NCBI GenBank assembly: GCA_041586615.1
Contig: JBFGZS010000051.1
Span: forward strand, 1-34,442
Direction of reading: 5' to 3'
Length of the DNA stretch: 34,442 nt
From: Motiliproteus sp041586615
GTDB taxonomy: Bacteria; Pseudomonadota; Gammaproteobacteria; Pseudomonadales; Balneatricaceae
The notes beneath the pieces are model-generated. The model was given only the letters and a program-made list of their open reading frames with translations, had not been told where the DNA came from and ran no database searches. Within the stretch, counting starts at the first letter, position 1, and every line of letters starts with the position of its first letter. Below, one piece after another: positions 23,672 to 31,413 of the stretch. The position numbers were made by a program, and so were the translations under genes.

Positions 23672-25393
23672 TCAATGCTTGAAATCCCTTGGCCGCATGC
23701 CCGTAAGCAACAAGACCAGCACATAGACACCGCCACCGACCCCACACAGCAAGGCCATCTGGGTGGCGCGGGCATACACGCCCCAATCCAGCCACGCCTG
23801 AATATCCGCCATCAACAGCAGTAAACCGGTCAACATCGCCAGGTTGGCCAACAGCAGCCGACCGGCAAAGCCCCACCAGCCAGGCTGCGGGCGAAACACG
23901 CCCTCACGCAGCAGACCGGCCAGCAACCAGCCGGCGTTCATAAAGGCGGAGATGGACGTCGCCAACGCCAGCCCTGCGTGCTGCAACGGCCAGATGAGTA
24001 TCAGGTTCAGCAGCATATTCGCCGCCATGGCGCGAATCCCGATCCGCACCGGCGTCCGCGTATCCTGACGCGAATAATAACCGGGGGCCAACACCTTGAT
24101 CAGCATAAACGCTAACAGGCCCACACTGTAGGCACGCAGGCTCTGCGCCGTCATCGTGACATCGCTGGCGCCCATCTCGCCATATTGAAACAGCGTGATA
24201 ATCATCGGCTCGGCCATCACCAGCAGCGCCAACGCGGCCGGCAAGCCGATCAACAACACCATACGTACCGCCCAATCCAGGGTACGGGCAAACGCATCCA
24301 CCGATTTGCTACTGTGCTTGCGCGACAAGCTGGGCAAAATCACGGTGGCAATCGCGATACCAAACACGCCAAGCGGCAGCTCGACCAGGCGATCGGAAAA
24401 ATACAGCCAGGAGACGCTTCCCGTCTGCAGGAACGACGCCAGCACCGTATCCAACAGCAGGTTAATCTGACTGACCGAGACGCCAAATAACGCGGGTACC
24501 ATCAGGGTCATGATCCGGCGCACGCCCTCATGCTGATAATCTGCTTTCGGCCAGCGCAACAGGTCCAGCTGGGCCAGAAAAGGCAGCTGCAGCAACAGCT
24601 GTGCAAAACCGGCGATCAAGACCCCCCAGGCCAATGCCATAACCGGCGTCTCCAACCAGGGCTGCAACCAATACACCGAGGCGATCAATGTCAGATTAAG
24701 CAACACCGGGGTAATCGCCGGCACCACAAACCGGTCATAACTGTTGAGTATAGCGCCGGCCAGCGCGGTCATGGAGATCAGCATAAGATAGGGGAACGTG
24801 ATCCGCAGCATCTCGACGGTTAGATCAAATTTGAGGCTGTCGCTCAGATAAAAACCCGGCGCAAACAGCATCGCCAGCAGCGGTGAACCGACCATAGCCA
24901 GCAGCGTCAGCCCAAACAGAACCAGGCCCAGGCTACCCGCAACACGGCTCACCAACAGCTGCACCGCCGGCAGCGAGCCATGAGTGCGATACTCAGACAA
25001 CACCGGGACAAACGCCTGGGCAAACGCGCCTTCGGCAAACAACCGGCGCATAAAATTGGGAATCTTGAACGCGACAAAAAACGCATCGGCGCTGCTACCG
25101 GCACCGAAGGCGTTGGCGATCACCACATCACGCGCCAACCCCAGCACCCGCGAGAGCATGGTCATCACACCAACAATGGTACTGGAACGCAGCAACCCCG
25201 GCGGCGGCCCGTGCGGGGCGGACGATGCAACGCCCTCTCCCCCGGCCGACAGGCGACTGGCTTGCGACGGCACAGCTTCTTGCGCCGACGCACTGTGTTG
25301 CGACGCCCCCGCCGCAACGGTCATACCTTGCGCGCGGGCCATATCCGATCCATTTCGAGAATTGCGCTGTTTTACCATCGTTTTGCCGATCAC
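23672..25393 (-). CDS. murJ: Lipid II flippase MurJ with an unusual N-terminal extension
   Basis: Flips the peptidoglycan precursor lipid II across the inner membrane. The multi-pass MOP-family protein begins its conserved part at about residue 67 (LLRSSTIVGVMTMLSRVLGLARDVVIANAFG), followed by FAEGAFAQAFVPVLSEY, about 14 hydrophobic helices and a short cytoplasmic tail MRPRDFKH. The known start of the family lies about here, yet no ATG, GTG or TTG with a ribosome binding site is found close by. The frame runs back to a GTG at 25393 (573 residues), and ATGs at codons 6, 18 and 24 are possible, so an Ala/Ser/Gln/Gly-rich, apparently disordered extension of 40-65 residues is likely real. It diverges from rpsT. 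Confidence 0.93.
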   Translation of the reverse strand: MIGKTMVKQRNSRNGSDMARAQGMTVAAGASQHSASAQEAVPSQASRLSAGGEGVASSAPHGPPPGLLRSSTIVGVMTMLSRVLGLARDVVIANAFGAGSSADAFFVAFKIPNFMRRLFAEGAFAQAFVPVLSEYRTHGSLPAVQLLVSRVAGSLGLVLFGLTLLAMVGSPLLAMLFAPGFYLSDSLKFDLTVEMLRITFPYLMLISMTALAGAILNSYDRFVVPAITPVLLNLTLIASVYWLQPWLETPVMALAWGVLIAGFAQLLLQLPFLAQLDLLRWPKADYQHEGVRRIMTLMVPALFGVSVSQINLLLDTVLASFLQTGSVSWLYFSDRLVELPLGVFGIAIATVILPSLSRKHSSKSVDAFARTLDWAVRMVLLIGLPAALALLVMAEPMIITLFQYGEMGASDVTMTAQSLRAYSVGLLAFMLIKVLAPGYYSRQDTRTPVRIGIRAMAANMLLNLILIWPLQHAGLALATSISAFMNAGWLLAGLLREGVFRPQPGWWGFAGRLLLANLAMLTGLLLLMADIQAWLDWGVYARATQMALLCGVGGGVYVLVLLLTGMRPRDFKH

Positions 25394-25451
25394 CCTGTTT
25401 AAAAAAGCATCGGCATGATAAACCGCCCCAGCAAAAAACTCTCTTCTTTTA

Positions 25452-25480
25452 TTGACAATACACAGGCAAGAGGGAATAAT
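25452..25480 (+). promoter_or_regulatory. Strong sigma-70 promoter for rpsT
   Basis: A perfect TTGACA (25452-25457), a 17-base spacer and AATAAT (25475-25480, five of six consensus bases). Predicted transcription start is about 25487, giving a 40-base leader. Confidence 0.75.
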
Positions 25481-25527
25481 CTCGCGTCTCGATTTTCCAT
25501 TAGCTATAGATATCTAGGAGCCAGATT

Positions 25528-25788
25528 GTGGCAAACTCCGCCGGATCAAAAAAACGTGCACGCCAAGCCGAGAAACGCCGTAAGCATAACGCGAGTCTGC
25601 GCTCCATGGTACGCACGTACCTGAAGAAAGTACTAACAGCTATCGAAGCTGGTGAAAAAGAAACCGCGGAAAGCGCTTTCGTTTTTGCCGTTCCCTTGAT
25701 GGATCGCTCCGTCAAGCTGGGCATCTTTCACAAGAACAAGATCGCCCGTCAAAAGAGCCGCATGCACGCTAAAATCCAAGCCCTGTAA
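25528..25788 (+). CDS. rpsT: Small ribosomal subunit protein bS20
   Basis: An 86-residue basic protein that binds 16S rRNA early in 30S assembly. It begins MANSAGSKKRARQAEKRRKHN and contains the RSMVRTYLKKVLTAIEAG and HKNKIARQKSRMHAKI segments of S20. It uses GTG as start, with CTAGGAG 7-8 bases upstream. E. coli rpsT uses UUG, and the weak start is tied to S20 feedback control, so a non-ATG start here may have the same purpose (inference). It has its own promoter and a strong terminator and diverges from murJ. Confidence 0.97.
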   Translation: MANSAGSKKRARQAEKRRKHNASLRSMVRTYLKKVLTAIEAGEKETAESAFVFAVPLMDRSVKLGIFHKNKIARQKSRMHAKIQAL

Positions 25789-25825
25789 TCGAACAGCCGC
25801 TTCCGGCTGCGTGATCAGGTCTTAC

Positions 25826-25852
25826 AAAACCGGCTTCGGCCGGTTTTTTGTT
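25826..25852 (+). terminator. Rho-independent terminator of rpsT
   Basis: AAAACCGGC, a TTCG loop and GCCGGTTTT, followed by more T residues. It starts 38 bases after the rpsT stop. Confidence 0.92.
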
Positions 25853-26030
25853 GTCGGGCGGAAAAGACAGCCTCAGGCTACAGGCCACAAGCTGCAAGCG
25901 AAAACCTCAAAACCACTCCTCCGCTAGGCTCTAGGACACCTCTTCGAGGTTGCTAGGCACTAAACAGCAAAGTACCACACCCGCCAAAACTCCTAGCTCA
26001 CAACCCCTAATCCACAGCCCCAGCAGACAT

Positions 26031-26067
26031 AAAAAAACCGCTGCAGGAGCAACCCCTACAACGGTTT
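26031..26067 (-). terminator. Rho-independent terminator downstream of proB
   Basis: On the minus strand AAACCG pairs with CGGTTT and the inner arms TGTAGGGG and CTCCTGCA pair with two G-U wobbles around a TTG loop, followed by a T run. It lies about 90 bases after the proB stop, beyond the heptamer array, so the array would be in the proB mRNA tail. Confidence 0.85.
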
Positions 26068-26106
26068 CAGTTCAGACCAACCCCTAACCCAAAGCTCCCG
26101 GCATGC

Positions 26107-26148
26107 AGCCTGTAGCCTGCAGCCTGTAGCCTGTAGCCTGTAGCCCGC
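26107..26148. repeat. Heptamer array AGCCTGT/C beside proB
   Basis: Six head-to-tail heptamers: AGCCTGT, AGCCTGC, AGCCTGT three times, then AGCCCGC, ending 7 bases from the proB stop codon. The core GCCTGT is the same as in the array at 11042-11122. Confidence 0.88.
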
Positions 26149-26154
26149 AACCTA

Positions 26155-27279
26155 TTACGCGAGCACCAAATTATCCCGGTGCACCAACTCCTCCTCGCCG
26201 ACAAACCCCAGCAACTCGGCAATTCGCTGACTGGGCTGCCCGGCGATACGGCGCGCATCCTCGGCGTCGTAGTTGACCAAACCCCGCGCGATCACGCGCC
26301 CGCGCTCATCCACGCAAAGCACCATTTCGCCACGGGAAAAATTACCGGTCACCTCTTTTACGCCAACCGGCAGCAAGCTCCGCCCGGAAGCAACCAACAC
26401 CCGCACAGCCCCCTCGTCCAACACCAGGGTGCCACGCGCCTGTAGATGCCCTGCCAGCCATTGCTTGCGTGCAGCCTGCGGCGTGCTGTCCGAAGTCAGC
26501 AACGTCCCTAGCGCCTCACCGTCATGCAGACGCAACAACACTTCCGACTCACGACCGCTGACAATGACCGTCGACGCCCCCGAGCGCGCCGCCAGACGCG
26601 CCGCACGCACCTTGGTGGCCATCCCGCCGCGCCCGAGCGCCCCCGCACTTCCACCGGCCATCACATCCAGCCGTTCGTCGCCAGCACGCGCCTCAGACAC
26701 CAGCGTCGCATCGGGATTGGAGCGCGGGTCTGCATCGTACAAACCTTTCTGATCGGTCAGAATAACCAGCGAGTCGGCCACCACCAGGTTTGCCACCAGC
26801 GCCGCCAGCGTGTCGTTATCGCCAAAGCGGAATTCGTCGGTGACCACCGTATCGTTCTCATTGATCACCGGCACCACGCCCCACTCGATCAACGCACCCA
26901 GCGCACTGCGCGCATTGAGGTAGCGCTTACGGTTGGACAGATCATCGTGCGTCAGCAACACCTGAGCCGTGTGCATACCATGACGCCGAAAGCCGGCTTC
27001 ATAGGTCTGGATAAGCCCCATCTGGCCGACCGCGGCAGCGGCCTGCAACTTATGTAATTCACGGGGACGCTGCGTCATCCCCAGACTGCGCATACCCGCC
27101 GCAACCGAGCCCGAGGAAACCAACACCACCTCAACCCCGCGCCGGCGCAATGCCGCCAACTGATCGACCCAGCCACCAATAGCGACCTCATCCAATCCCT
27201 GGCCATCATTGGTCAGCAGCGCACTGCCAATCTTCACCACCAACCGCCGGGCCCCGGCCACCTTGTCTCTGCTATTCAT
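26155..27279 (-). CDS. proB: Glutamate 5-kinase with PUA domain
   Basis: Phosphorylates glutamate in the first step of proline synthesis. From the ATG at 27279 the protein has 374 residues, as in the family; AGGAAGG lies just upstream, and an upstream GTG at 27294 is less likely. The amino-acid kinase domain (about 1-260) shows RLVVKIGSALLTNDGQGLD, VSSGSVAAGM, NENDTVVTDEFRFGDND and GRGGMATKVRAARLAARSG. The PUA domain covers about 275-374 (GTLVLDEGAVRVLVASGRSLLPVGVKEV). The protein is expected to be inhibited by proline. It lies downstream of obgE with a 160-base spacer. proA is not in the window. Confidence 0.96.
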   Translation of the reverse strand: MNSRDKVAGARRLVVKIGSALLTNDGQGLDEVAIGGWVDQLAALRRRGVEVVLVSSGSVAAGMRSLGMTQRPRELHKLQAAAAVGQMGLIQTYEAGFRRHGMHTAQVLLTHDDLSNRKRYLNARSALGALIEWGVVPVINENDTVVTDEFRFGDNDTLAALVANLVVADSLVILTDQKGLYDADPRSNPDATLVSEARAGDERLDVMAGGSAGALGRGGMATKVRAARLAARSGASTVIVSGRESEVLLRLHDGEALGTLLTSDSTPQAARKQWLAGHLQARGTLVLDEGAVRVLVASGRSLLPVGVKEVTGNFSRGEMVLCVDERGRVIARGLVNYDAEDARRIAGQPSQRIAELLGFVGEEELVHRDNLVLA

Positions 27280-27343
27280 CGCCCTTCCTGACACCTACCC
27301 ATACCCGCAGGCACTCACCTTTGCCAATCAGCGCCAACAACGC

Positions 27344-27415
27344 TCAAATCAACCTGCGAGCCAATCCTCAAATCAACCCGCTAGCCAATCCTTAAATCAA
27401 CCCGCTAGCCAACCC
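27344..27415. repeat. Three tandem copies of a 24-base unit between obgE and proB
   Basis: Three near-identical 24-base units start at 27344, 27368 and 27392. Each has the form TCAAATCAACC, a variable middle (TGCGAG or CGCTAG) and CCAATCC, and a partial fourth copy begins at 27416. Copies differ by one to four bases. It lies in the spacer just upstream of proB. Confidence 0.92.
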
Positions 27416-27441
27416 TCAAACTCGCCAGCACCTCAAATTTA

Positions 27442-28647
27442 CTAAGGTACATAGGTGACTTCTACATCGTAATCGTCATCGTCGAAGTCGTCGTCAAAGT
27501 CGTCATCGAGATCATCGGCATCGCCTGACGCATGCCGCTCCTCACGGAAACGTCGCAACCGCTCACGCGCCTCAGCCTCAAGCCGCGCCTTGCTTTCGGC
27601 TTCTGCCGCCGCCAAGGCCTCATCCTCAGACTCCAGCTGCTGCCGCTCTTCGATATACTGCATCACATCGAAGCACACCGACTGCGTACCTTCTTTATTC
27701 AGCGCCGACAACTCAAATACCGGCCCGGTCCAGCCCAGCTTCTCAACCACCGCACGACAGCGCGCCTCGCGCTCATCCTCCGGCAATAAATCCACCTTAT
27801 TCAACAACAGCCAACGCTCTCGCTCGGCCAGCGCCGGGCTGAATTTTTCAAGTTCATGAATAATAACTTGCGCCGAATCCGCCGGATCCGACTCATCCCA
27901 GGGCGACATATCCACAAGATGCAGCAATAAGCGCGTACGCGCCAGATGCTTCAGGAAACGAATCCCCAGACCCGCACCTTCGGCAGCTCCTTCGATCAGA
28001 CCCGGAATATCGGCCACCACAAAACTGCGATCGCGCTCGATACTGACCACACCCAGGTTCGGCACCAGCGTGGTAAACGGGTAATCCGCCACCTTGGGTT
28101 TAGCCGCCGACACCGCGCGGATAAACGTCGACTTGCCGGCATTCGGCAACCCCAACAGCCCCACATCCGCCAACACCTTCAGCTCCAGCTTCAGGTTACG
28201 CGACTCACCGATCGTTCCCTTACTGGTCTGACGCGGCGCACGGTTAATACTGGACTTATAGCGCGTATTACCCAGACCATGAAAACCGCCTTGCGCCACT
28301 TTCAATTCCTGGCCAGCTTTTGTCAGATCGCCGAGCACCTCAAGGGTATCCTCATCGACAACCGTCGTCCCGACCGGAACCCGCAACACCTGGTCCTCGC
28401 CTTTCTGACCCGTACAATTACGCCCCTGCCCAGGACTGCCATTCTGCGCGCGATAGCGGCGCTGAAAGCGGTAATCCACCAACGTGTTCAGACTGTCATC
28501 AGCCAGTAGCCAGACACAACCGCCGTCACCGCCATCGCCACCATCGGGACCGCCTTTGGCCACGTATTTTTCGCGCCGAAAACTCAGGCAACCATCACCC
28601 CCTTTTCCGGCCTCGACACTGATCACTGTCTCGTCGACAAATTTCAT
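27442..28647 (-). CDS. obgE: Obg-family GTPase CgtA/ObgE
   Basis: An essential GTPase that binds the 50S subunit and ppGpp. From the ATG at 28647 the protein has 401 residues; GGGAG lies 7 bases upstream. Residues 1-158 form the glycine-rich Obg fold (EAGKGGDGCLSFRREKYV, GGPDGGDGGDGG). The G domain has G1 GLPNAGKS at 166-173, the same numbering as E. coli, then DYPFTTLVPNLG, DIPGLIEGAAEGAGLG and NKVDLLP. The C-terminus is a charged tail ending in a run of Asp (DDDFDDDFDDDDYD), typical for proteobacterial Obg. It follows rpmA with a terminator between, so read-through or its own promoter must serve it. Confidence 0.97.
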   Translation of the reverse strand: MKFVDETVISVEAGKGGDGCLSFRREKYVAKGGPDGGDGGDGGCVWLLADDSLNTLVDYRFQRRYRAQNGSPGQGRNCTGQKGEDQVLRVPVGTTVVDEDTLEVLGDLTKAGQELKVAQGGFHGLGNTRYKSSINRAPRQTSKGTIGESRNLKLELKVLADVGLLGLPNAGKSTFIRAVSAAKPKVADYPFTTLVPNLGVVSIERDRSFVVADIPGLIEGAAEGAGLGIRFLKHLARTRLLLHLVDMSPWDESDPADSAQVIIHELEKFSPALAERERWLLLNKVDLLPEDEREARCRAVVEKLGWTGPVFELSALNKEGTQSVCFDVMQYIEERQQLESEDEALAAAEAESKARLEAEARERLRRFREERHASGDADDLDDDFDDDFDDDDYDVEVTYVP

Positions 28648-28769
28648 CAACCCACTCCCGCTGCACAGCACCTGGCCTGCAAGCCGCTATCGACCGGCCA
28701 GAAAGACCTTTGCGACCGTTACCCTGACTTGGCTAACGAAAACGCAACACGCTCACTACGCCGTAAAAA

Positions 28770-28802
28770 CAAAAAAAGCCCCGCCAGTGACGGAGCTTTT
28801 TA
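28770..28802 (-). terminator. Rho-independent terminator of rplU-rpmA
   Basis: On the minus strand AAAAAGC(T)CCG and CGG(G)GCTTTTT form the stem around TCACTGG, followed by T residues. It begins 23 bases after the rpmA stop. Confidence 0.88.
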
Positions 28803-28824
28803 TTCACATGAAAAAACCGTCTAA

Positions 28825-29082
28825 TCAGGCGGGTACGATGCTGACGTACTTACGATTGTTCGGGCCTTTCACTTCAAACTTAACCACGCCATCCGCCTTA
28901 GCAAACAGAGTGTGATCCTTACCACAACCCATGTCTACACCCGCATGGAAACGCGTGCCACGCTGACGAACGATGATGCTACCTGCGGTAACTTTCTCGC
29001 CGCCGAAGCGCTTAACACCTAGCCGTTTCGATTCGGAATCGCGGCCGTTACGAGTACTACCACCAGCTTTTTTATGAGCCAT
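28825..29082 (-). CDS. rpmA: Large ribosomal subunit protein bL27
   Basis: An 85-residue protein starting MAHKKAGGSTRNGRDSESKR, the L27 signature, whose N-terminus reaches the peptidyl transferase centre. It also has GSIIVRQRGTRFHAG and VGMGCGKDHTLFAKADG-like segments (DMGCGKDHTLFA). A GAGGAG site precedes the ATG. It is 27 bases after rplU, forming the usual rplU-rpmA pair. Confidence 0.98.
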   Translation of the reverse strand: MAHKKAGGSTRNGRDSESKRLGVKRFGGEKVTAGSIIVRQRGTRFHAGVDMGCGKDHTLFAKADGVVKFEVKGPNNRKYVSIVPA

Positions 29083-29109
29083 TTCAATTCTCCTCGTTAA
29101 CCAGCTAGC

Positions 29110-29421
29110 TTAAGCGCTGATACCGGTAATCTTGATCTCGGTGAACCACTGACGGTGGCCCTGAGTCTTCATGTGATGCTTACGACGCTTGAACTTGATG
29201 ATGCGGACTTTCTTGCCGCGACCGTGAGAAACGATCTCAGCAGTCACTTTCGCACCTTCAACAACCGGCGCGCCGATTTTCACATCGTCGCCATTGGCAA
29301 CCAGCAAAACACGATCGATCTCGATCGTTGAACCCGCTTCAGAAAAAAGCTTCTCAACTTTCAGAACTTCGCCTTCACTTACACGGTGCTGCTTACCACC
29401 GCTGACAATCACTGCGTACAT
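29110..29421 (-). CDS. rplU: Large ribosomal subunit protein bL21
   Basis: A 103-residue protein beginning MYAVIVSGGKQHRVSEGEVLKVE, with the conserved KVRIIKFKRRKHHMKTQGHRQ stretch (the L21 signature, binds 23S rRNA). First gene of rplU-rpmA. GGAG lies 7 bases before the ATG, at the foot of a small palindrome described separately, and the promoter is about 100 bases upstream. Confidence 0.98.
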   Translation of the reverse strand: MYAVIVSGGKQHRVSEGEVLKVEKLFSEAGSTIEIDRVLLVANGDDVKIGAPVVEGAKVTAEIVSHGRGKKVRIIKFKRRKHHMKTQGHRQWFTEIKITGISA

Positions 29422-29429
29422 ACTTTTCT

Positions 29430-29441
29430 CCGTAATTACGG
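29430..29441 (-). promoter_or_regulatory. Palindrome overlapping the rplU ribosome binding site
   Basis: CCGTAATTACGG is a perfect 12-base palindrome, and on the minus strand its last bases begin the GGAG ribosome binding site of rplU. It could fold into a small hairpin that hides the site, or be a protein site. This is a structural guess. Confidence 0.4.
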
Positions 29442-29527
29442 TTCGTCCGGGCTACTAAAACACGCCTACTTCTAATGGAAACCCCATATGGTAGGGAGCG
29501 ACAAGTGGACAAACCACAGGGGGGCGG

Positions 29528-29556
29528 ATTTTACGCAGCTTACGGCTTATTTGCAA
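29528..29556 (-). promoter_or_regulatory. Sigma-70 promoter for rplU-rpmA
   Basis: On the minus strand TTGCAA (29556-29551), a 17-base spacer and TAAAAT (29533-29528, five of six consensus bases). It would give a leader of about 100 bases before rplU. Confidence 0.65.
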
Positions 29557-29620
29557 GCACGCCGCCTTATTAAGTCTGAGTGAGGGCCAGGCCGCAACGC
29601 AGGCTATAACGCCGTCCGGC

Positions 29621-29649
29621 TTGACACTGGCGGTGTCGGACCTTAGCAT
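29621..29649 (+). promoter_or_regulatory. Sigma-70 promoter for ispB
   Basis: A perfect TTGACA (29621-29626), a 17-base spacer and TAGCAT (29644-29649). The predicted leader to ispB is about 25 bases. It diverges from the rplU promoter about 65 bases away. Confidence 0.65.
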
Positions 29650-29681
29650 TCTGCGAAATTCACAGGACTTCCCCCTCCAAC

Positions 29682-30650
29682 ATGCAACCACATCAGCTAC
29701 ACCCCGATATCGCCAGCGATTTCGAGGAGGTCAATCAGTTTATTCTTAGCCACCTCCACTCTGGCGTCCCGCTGGTGGAGAAGATCGGCCACTACATTAT
29801 TGAAAGTGGCGGCAAACGATTACGCCCCTTGTTGGTACTGGTCGCTGCCCGCGCATGTGGTATTCAGGGCAAGCAGCATATCAACCTGGCCGCCGTTATC
29901 GAGTTTATCCACACGGCCACGCTGCTGCACGATGACGTTGTCGACACCTCCGATCTGCGCCGCGGCCGCAAAACCGCCAACGCCCAATGGGGTAACGCCC
30001 CCAGCGTACTGGTCGGTGACTTTCTCTACTCACGCTCCTTTCAGATGATGGTCGAAGTCGGCAACATGGCCGTGATGGAAACGATCTCCCACGCCACCAA
30101 CGTCATCGCCGAAGGCGAAGTCCTGCAGCTACTCAACTGTAAAAACCCCGATGTCACCGAAGAAAACTACATGAAGGTGATCCTCGGCAAGACCGCGATG
30201 CTGTTCGAAGCCGCTACCGAAACCGGGGCGATAATCGCCAACGCCAGCGCCGAACACCGCACAGCCCTGCGTCATTATGGGCGCCACCTCGGCATCGCGT
30301 TCCAATTGATCGATGATGTACTGGATTACCAGAGCAGCGCCGAAGAGATGGGCAAGAATGTGGGTGATGACCTTGCTGAGGGCAAACCGACCCTGCCGCT
30401 GATCCATGCGATGCGCGAAGGAAATGAAACACAACGGCAACTGATTCGTCAGGCTATTCGCAAAGGCGGACTCGAGGAGCTCGCCAGCATTATGGCCGCC
30501 GTACGCGATACCGGTGCCATCGAGTACACCGAAAATTGCGCCCAGGTCCAGGTCGATAACGCCAAAGCATGCGCCATGCAGCTGCCTGACACGGCGTTTC
30601 GCGGCGTGCTATTGCAGCTGGCGGAGATGGCTGTCGCACGGCGCGGCTAA
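29682..30650 (+). CDS. ispB: Long-chain polyprenyl (octaprenyl) diphosphate synthase
   Basis: Adds isopentenyl units to farnesyl diphosphate to make the side chain of ubiquinone and menaquinone. The 322 residues match IspB. Motifs are GGKRLRPLL (43-51), the first Asp-rich motif DDVVD at 84-88 (in LLHDDVVDTSDLRRG), AEGEVLQL, GKTAMLFEAATETGA and the second Asp-rich motif DDVLD at 211-215, then GDDLAEGKPTLPLIHAM. Chain length (C40 or C45) cannot be read with certainty. The ribosome binding site is weak. It diverges from rplU-rpmA, a conserved arrangement. Confidence 0.95.
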   Translation: MQPHQLHPDIASDFEEVNQFILSHLHSGVPLVEKIGHYIIESGGKRLRPLLVLVAARACGIQGKQHINLAAVIEFIHTATLLHDDVVDTSDLRRGRKTANAQWGNAPSVLVGDFLYSRSFQMMVEVGNMAVMETISHATNVIAEGEVLQLLNCKNPDVTEENYMKVILGKTAMLFEAATETGAIIANASAEHRTALRHYGRHLGIAFQLIDDVLDYQSSAEEMGKNVGDDLAEGKPTLPLIHAMREGNETQRQLIRQAIRKGGLEELASIMAAVRDTGAIEYTENCAQVQVDNAKACAMQLPDTAFRGVLLQLAEMAVARRG

Positions 30651-30714
30651 CCCGCCCCGCATAAGCATCAGCTTATATCACCCCATAAACTAGGCGTTTG
30701 TAACGAACTGACGC

Positions 30715-30720
30715 TATAAT
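30715..30720 (+). promoter_or_regulatory. Candidate -10 element upstream of fabA
   Basis: A perfect TATAAT 40 bases before the fabA ATG. No good -35 lies at the usual spacing, which is compatible with an activator-dependent promoter. In E. coli FadR activates fabA, but I cannot recognise a FadR site here. Confidence 0.5.
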
Positions 30721-30760
30721 CGCCGATCACAATAACAGGCTAGACGGATACGACGTTTTC

Positions 30761-31276
30761 ATGACCAGACCTTCCTCTTTCAACCGCGAAGAACTTCTTC
30801 AATGCGGCGCCGGCGAAATGTTCGGCCCCGGCAATGCACGCCTGCCTATCGGCAATATGCTGATGGCAGACCGCATCACCAGCATTTCAGCGGATGGTGG
30901 CCAATACGGTAAAGGCGAGATTATTGCTGAACTCGACATCCGTCCCGACCTGTGGTTTTTCGACTGCCACTTCCCCACCGACCCCGTTATGCCGGGCTGC
31001 CTGGGCCTCGACGCCATGTGGCAGATGGTTGGCTTCTTTCTGGGCTGGAAAGGCAACCCCGGCAAAGGCCGCGCACTGGGCTGTGGTGAAGTGAAGTTTT
31101 TCGGCCAGGTTCTGCCCGAAGCCAGTAAAGTCACCTACCACCTGGAACTGAAACGCGTTATCGAGCGCAAACTGGTTATGGGTATCGCCGACGGCACCAT
31201 GTCTGTCGACGGCCGCGAAATCTACACAGCGAAAGACCTGCGGGTTGGTTTGTTCACGTCCACGGCCGATTTCTGA
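30761..31276 (+). CDS. fabA: 3-hydroxydecanoyl-ACP dehydratase/isomerase FabA
   Basis: Dehydrates 3-hydroxydecanoyl-ACP and isomerises trans-2- to cis-3-decenoyl-ACP, the branch point to unsaturated fatty acids. The 171 residues match E. coli FabA, with catalytic His70 (FDCHFPTDPVMPG) and Asp84 (GCLGLDAMWQ) at the same numbers. The segment GCGEVKFFGQVLP is also typical. fabB follows 137 bases later in the same direction, the normal partner for the anaerobic pathway, with an inverted repeat between. Confidence 0.98.
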   Translation: MTRPSSFNREELLQCGAGEMFGPGNARLPIGNMLMADRITSISADGGQYGKGEIIAELDIRPDLWFFDCHFPTDPVMPGCLGLDAMWQMVGFFLGWKGNPGKGRALGCGEVKFFGQVLPEASKVTYHLELKRVIERKLVMGIADGTMSVDGREIYTAKDLRVGLFTSTADF

Positions 31277-31295
31277 TTCAAAGAATGACGCCTTA

Positions 31296-31343
31296 CCACC
31301 CGAAACATCCGATAGCGATAGTTTCGGGGATAGTTTCGGGTGG
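31296..31343. repeat. Inverted repeat with an internal tandem 12-mer between fabA and fabB
   Basis: CCACCCGAAAC (31296-31306) is perfectly inverted as GTTTCGGGTGG (31333-31343). Within it GATAGTTTCGGG occurs twice in tandem (31317-31328 and 31329-31340), so the left arm could pair with either copy. No T run follows, so it is not a standard terminator. It may stabilise the upstream RNA or attenuate fabB. Confidence 0.75.
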
Positions 31344-31413
31344 CGATTGCGCTCTAAATATCCGAAAATATGCTTTTAAGCTGATTCGAAAGACCTAAAA
31401 AGAGGTTCGCTCC

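Larger units (their letters stand above)
25853..26154. other. Non-coding spacer of about 300 bases between rpsT and proB
   Basis: No gene seen. It holds an inverted-orientation stretch related to the heptamer family (GGCTACAGG, then CAAGCTGCAAGC, about 25875-25899), short CTAGG-containing segments around 25925-25957, the proB terminator and the heptamer array next to the proB stop, the last two listed separately. Convergent genes flank it. Confidence 0.6.

Noticed and set aside
27209..27445. Plus-strand frame encoding a periodic Ser/Asn/Gln/Pro/Ala peptide
   Set aside because: The periodicity comes from the 24-base DNA repeat, the 5' part is antisense to proB, and no ribosome binding site is seen.
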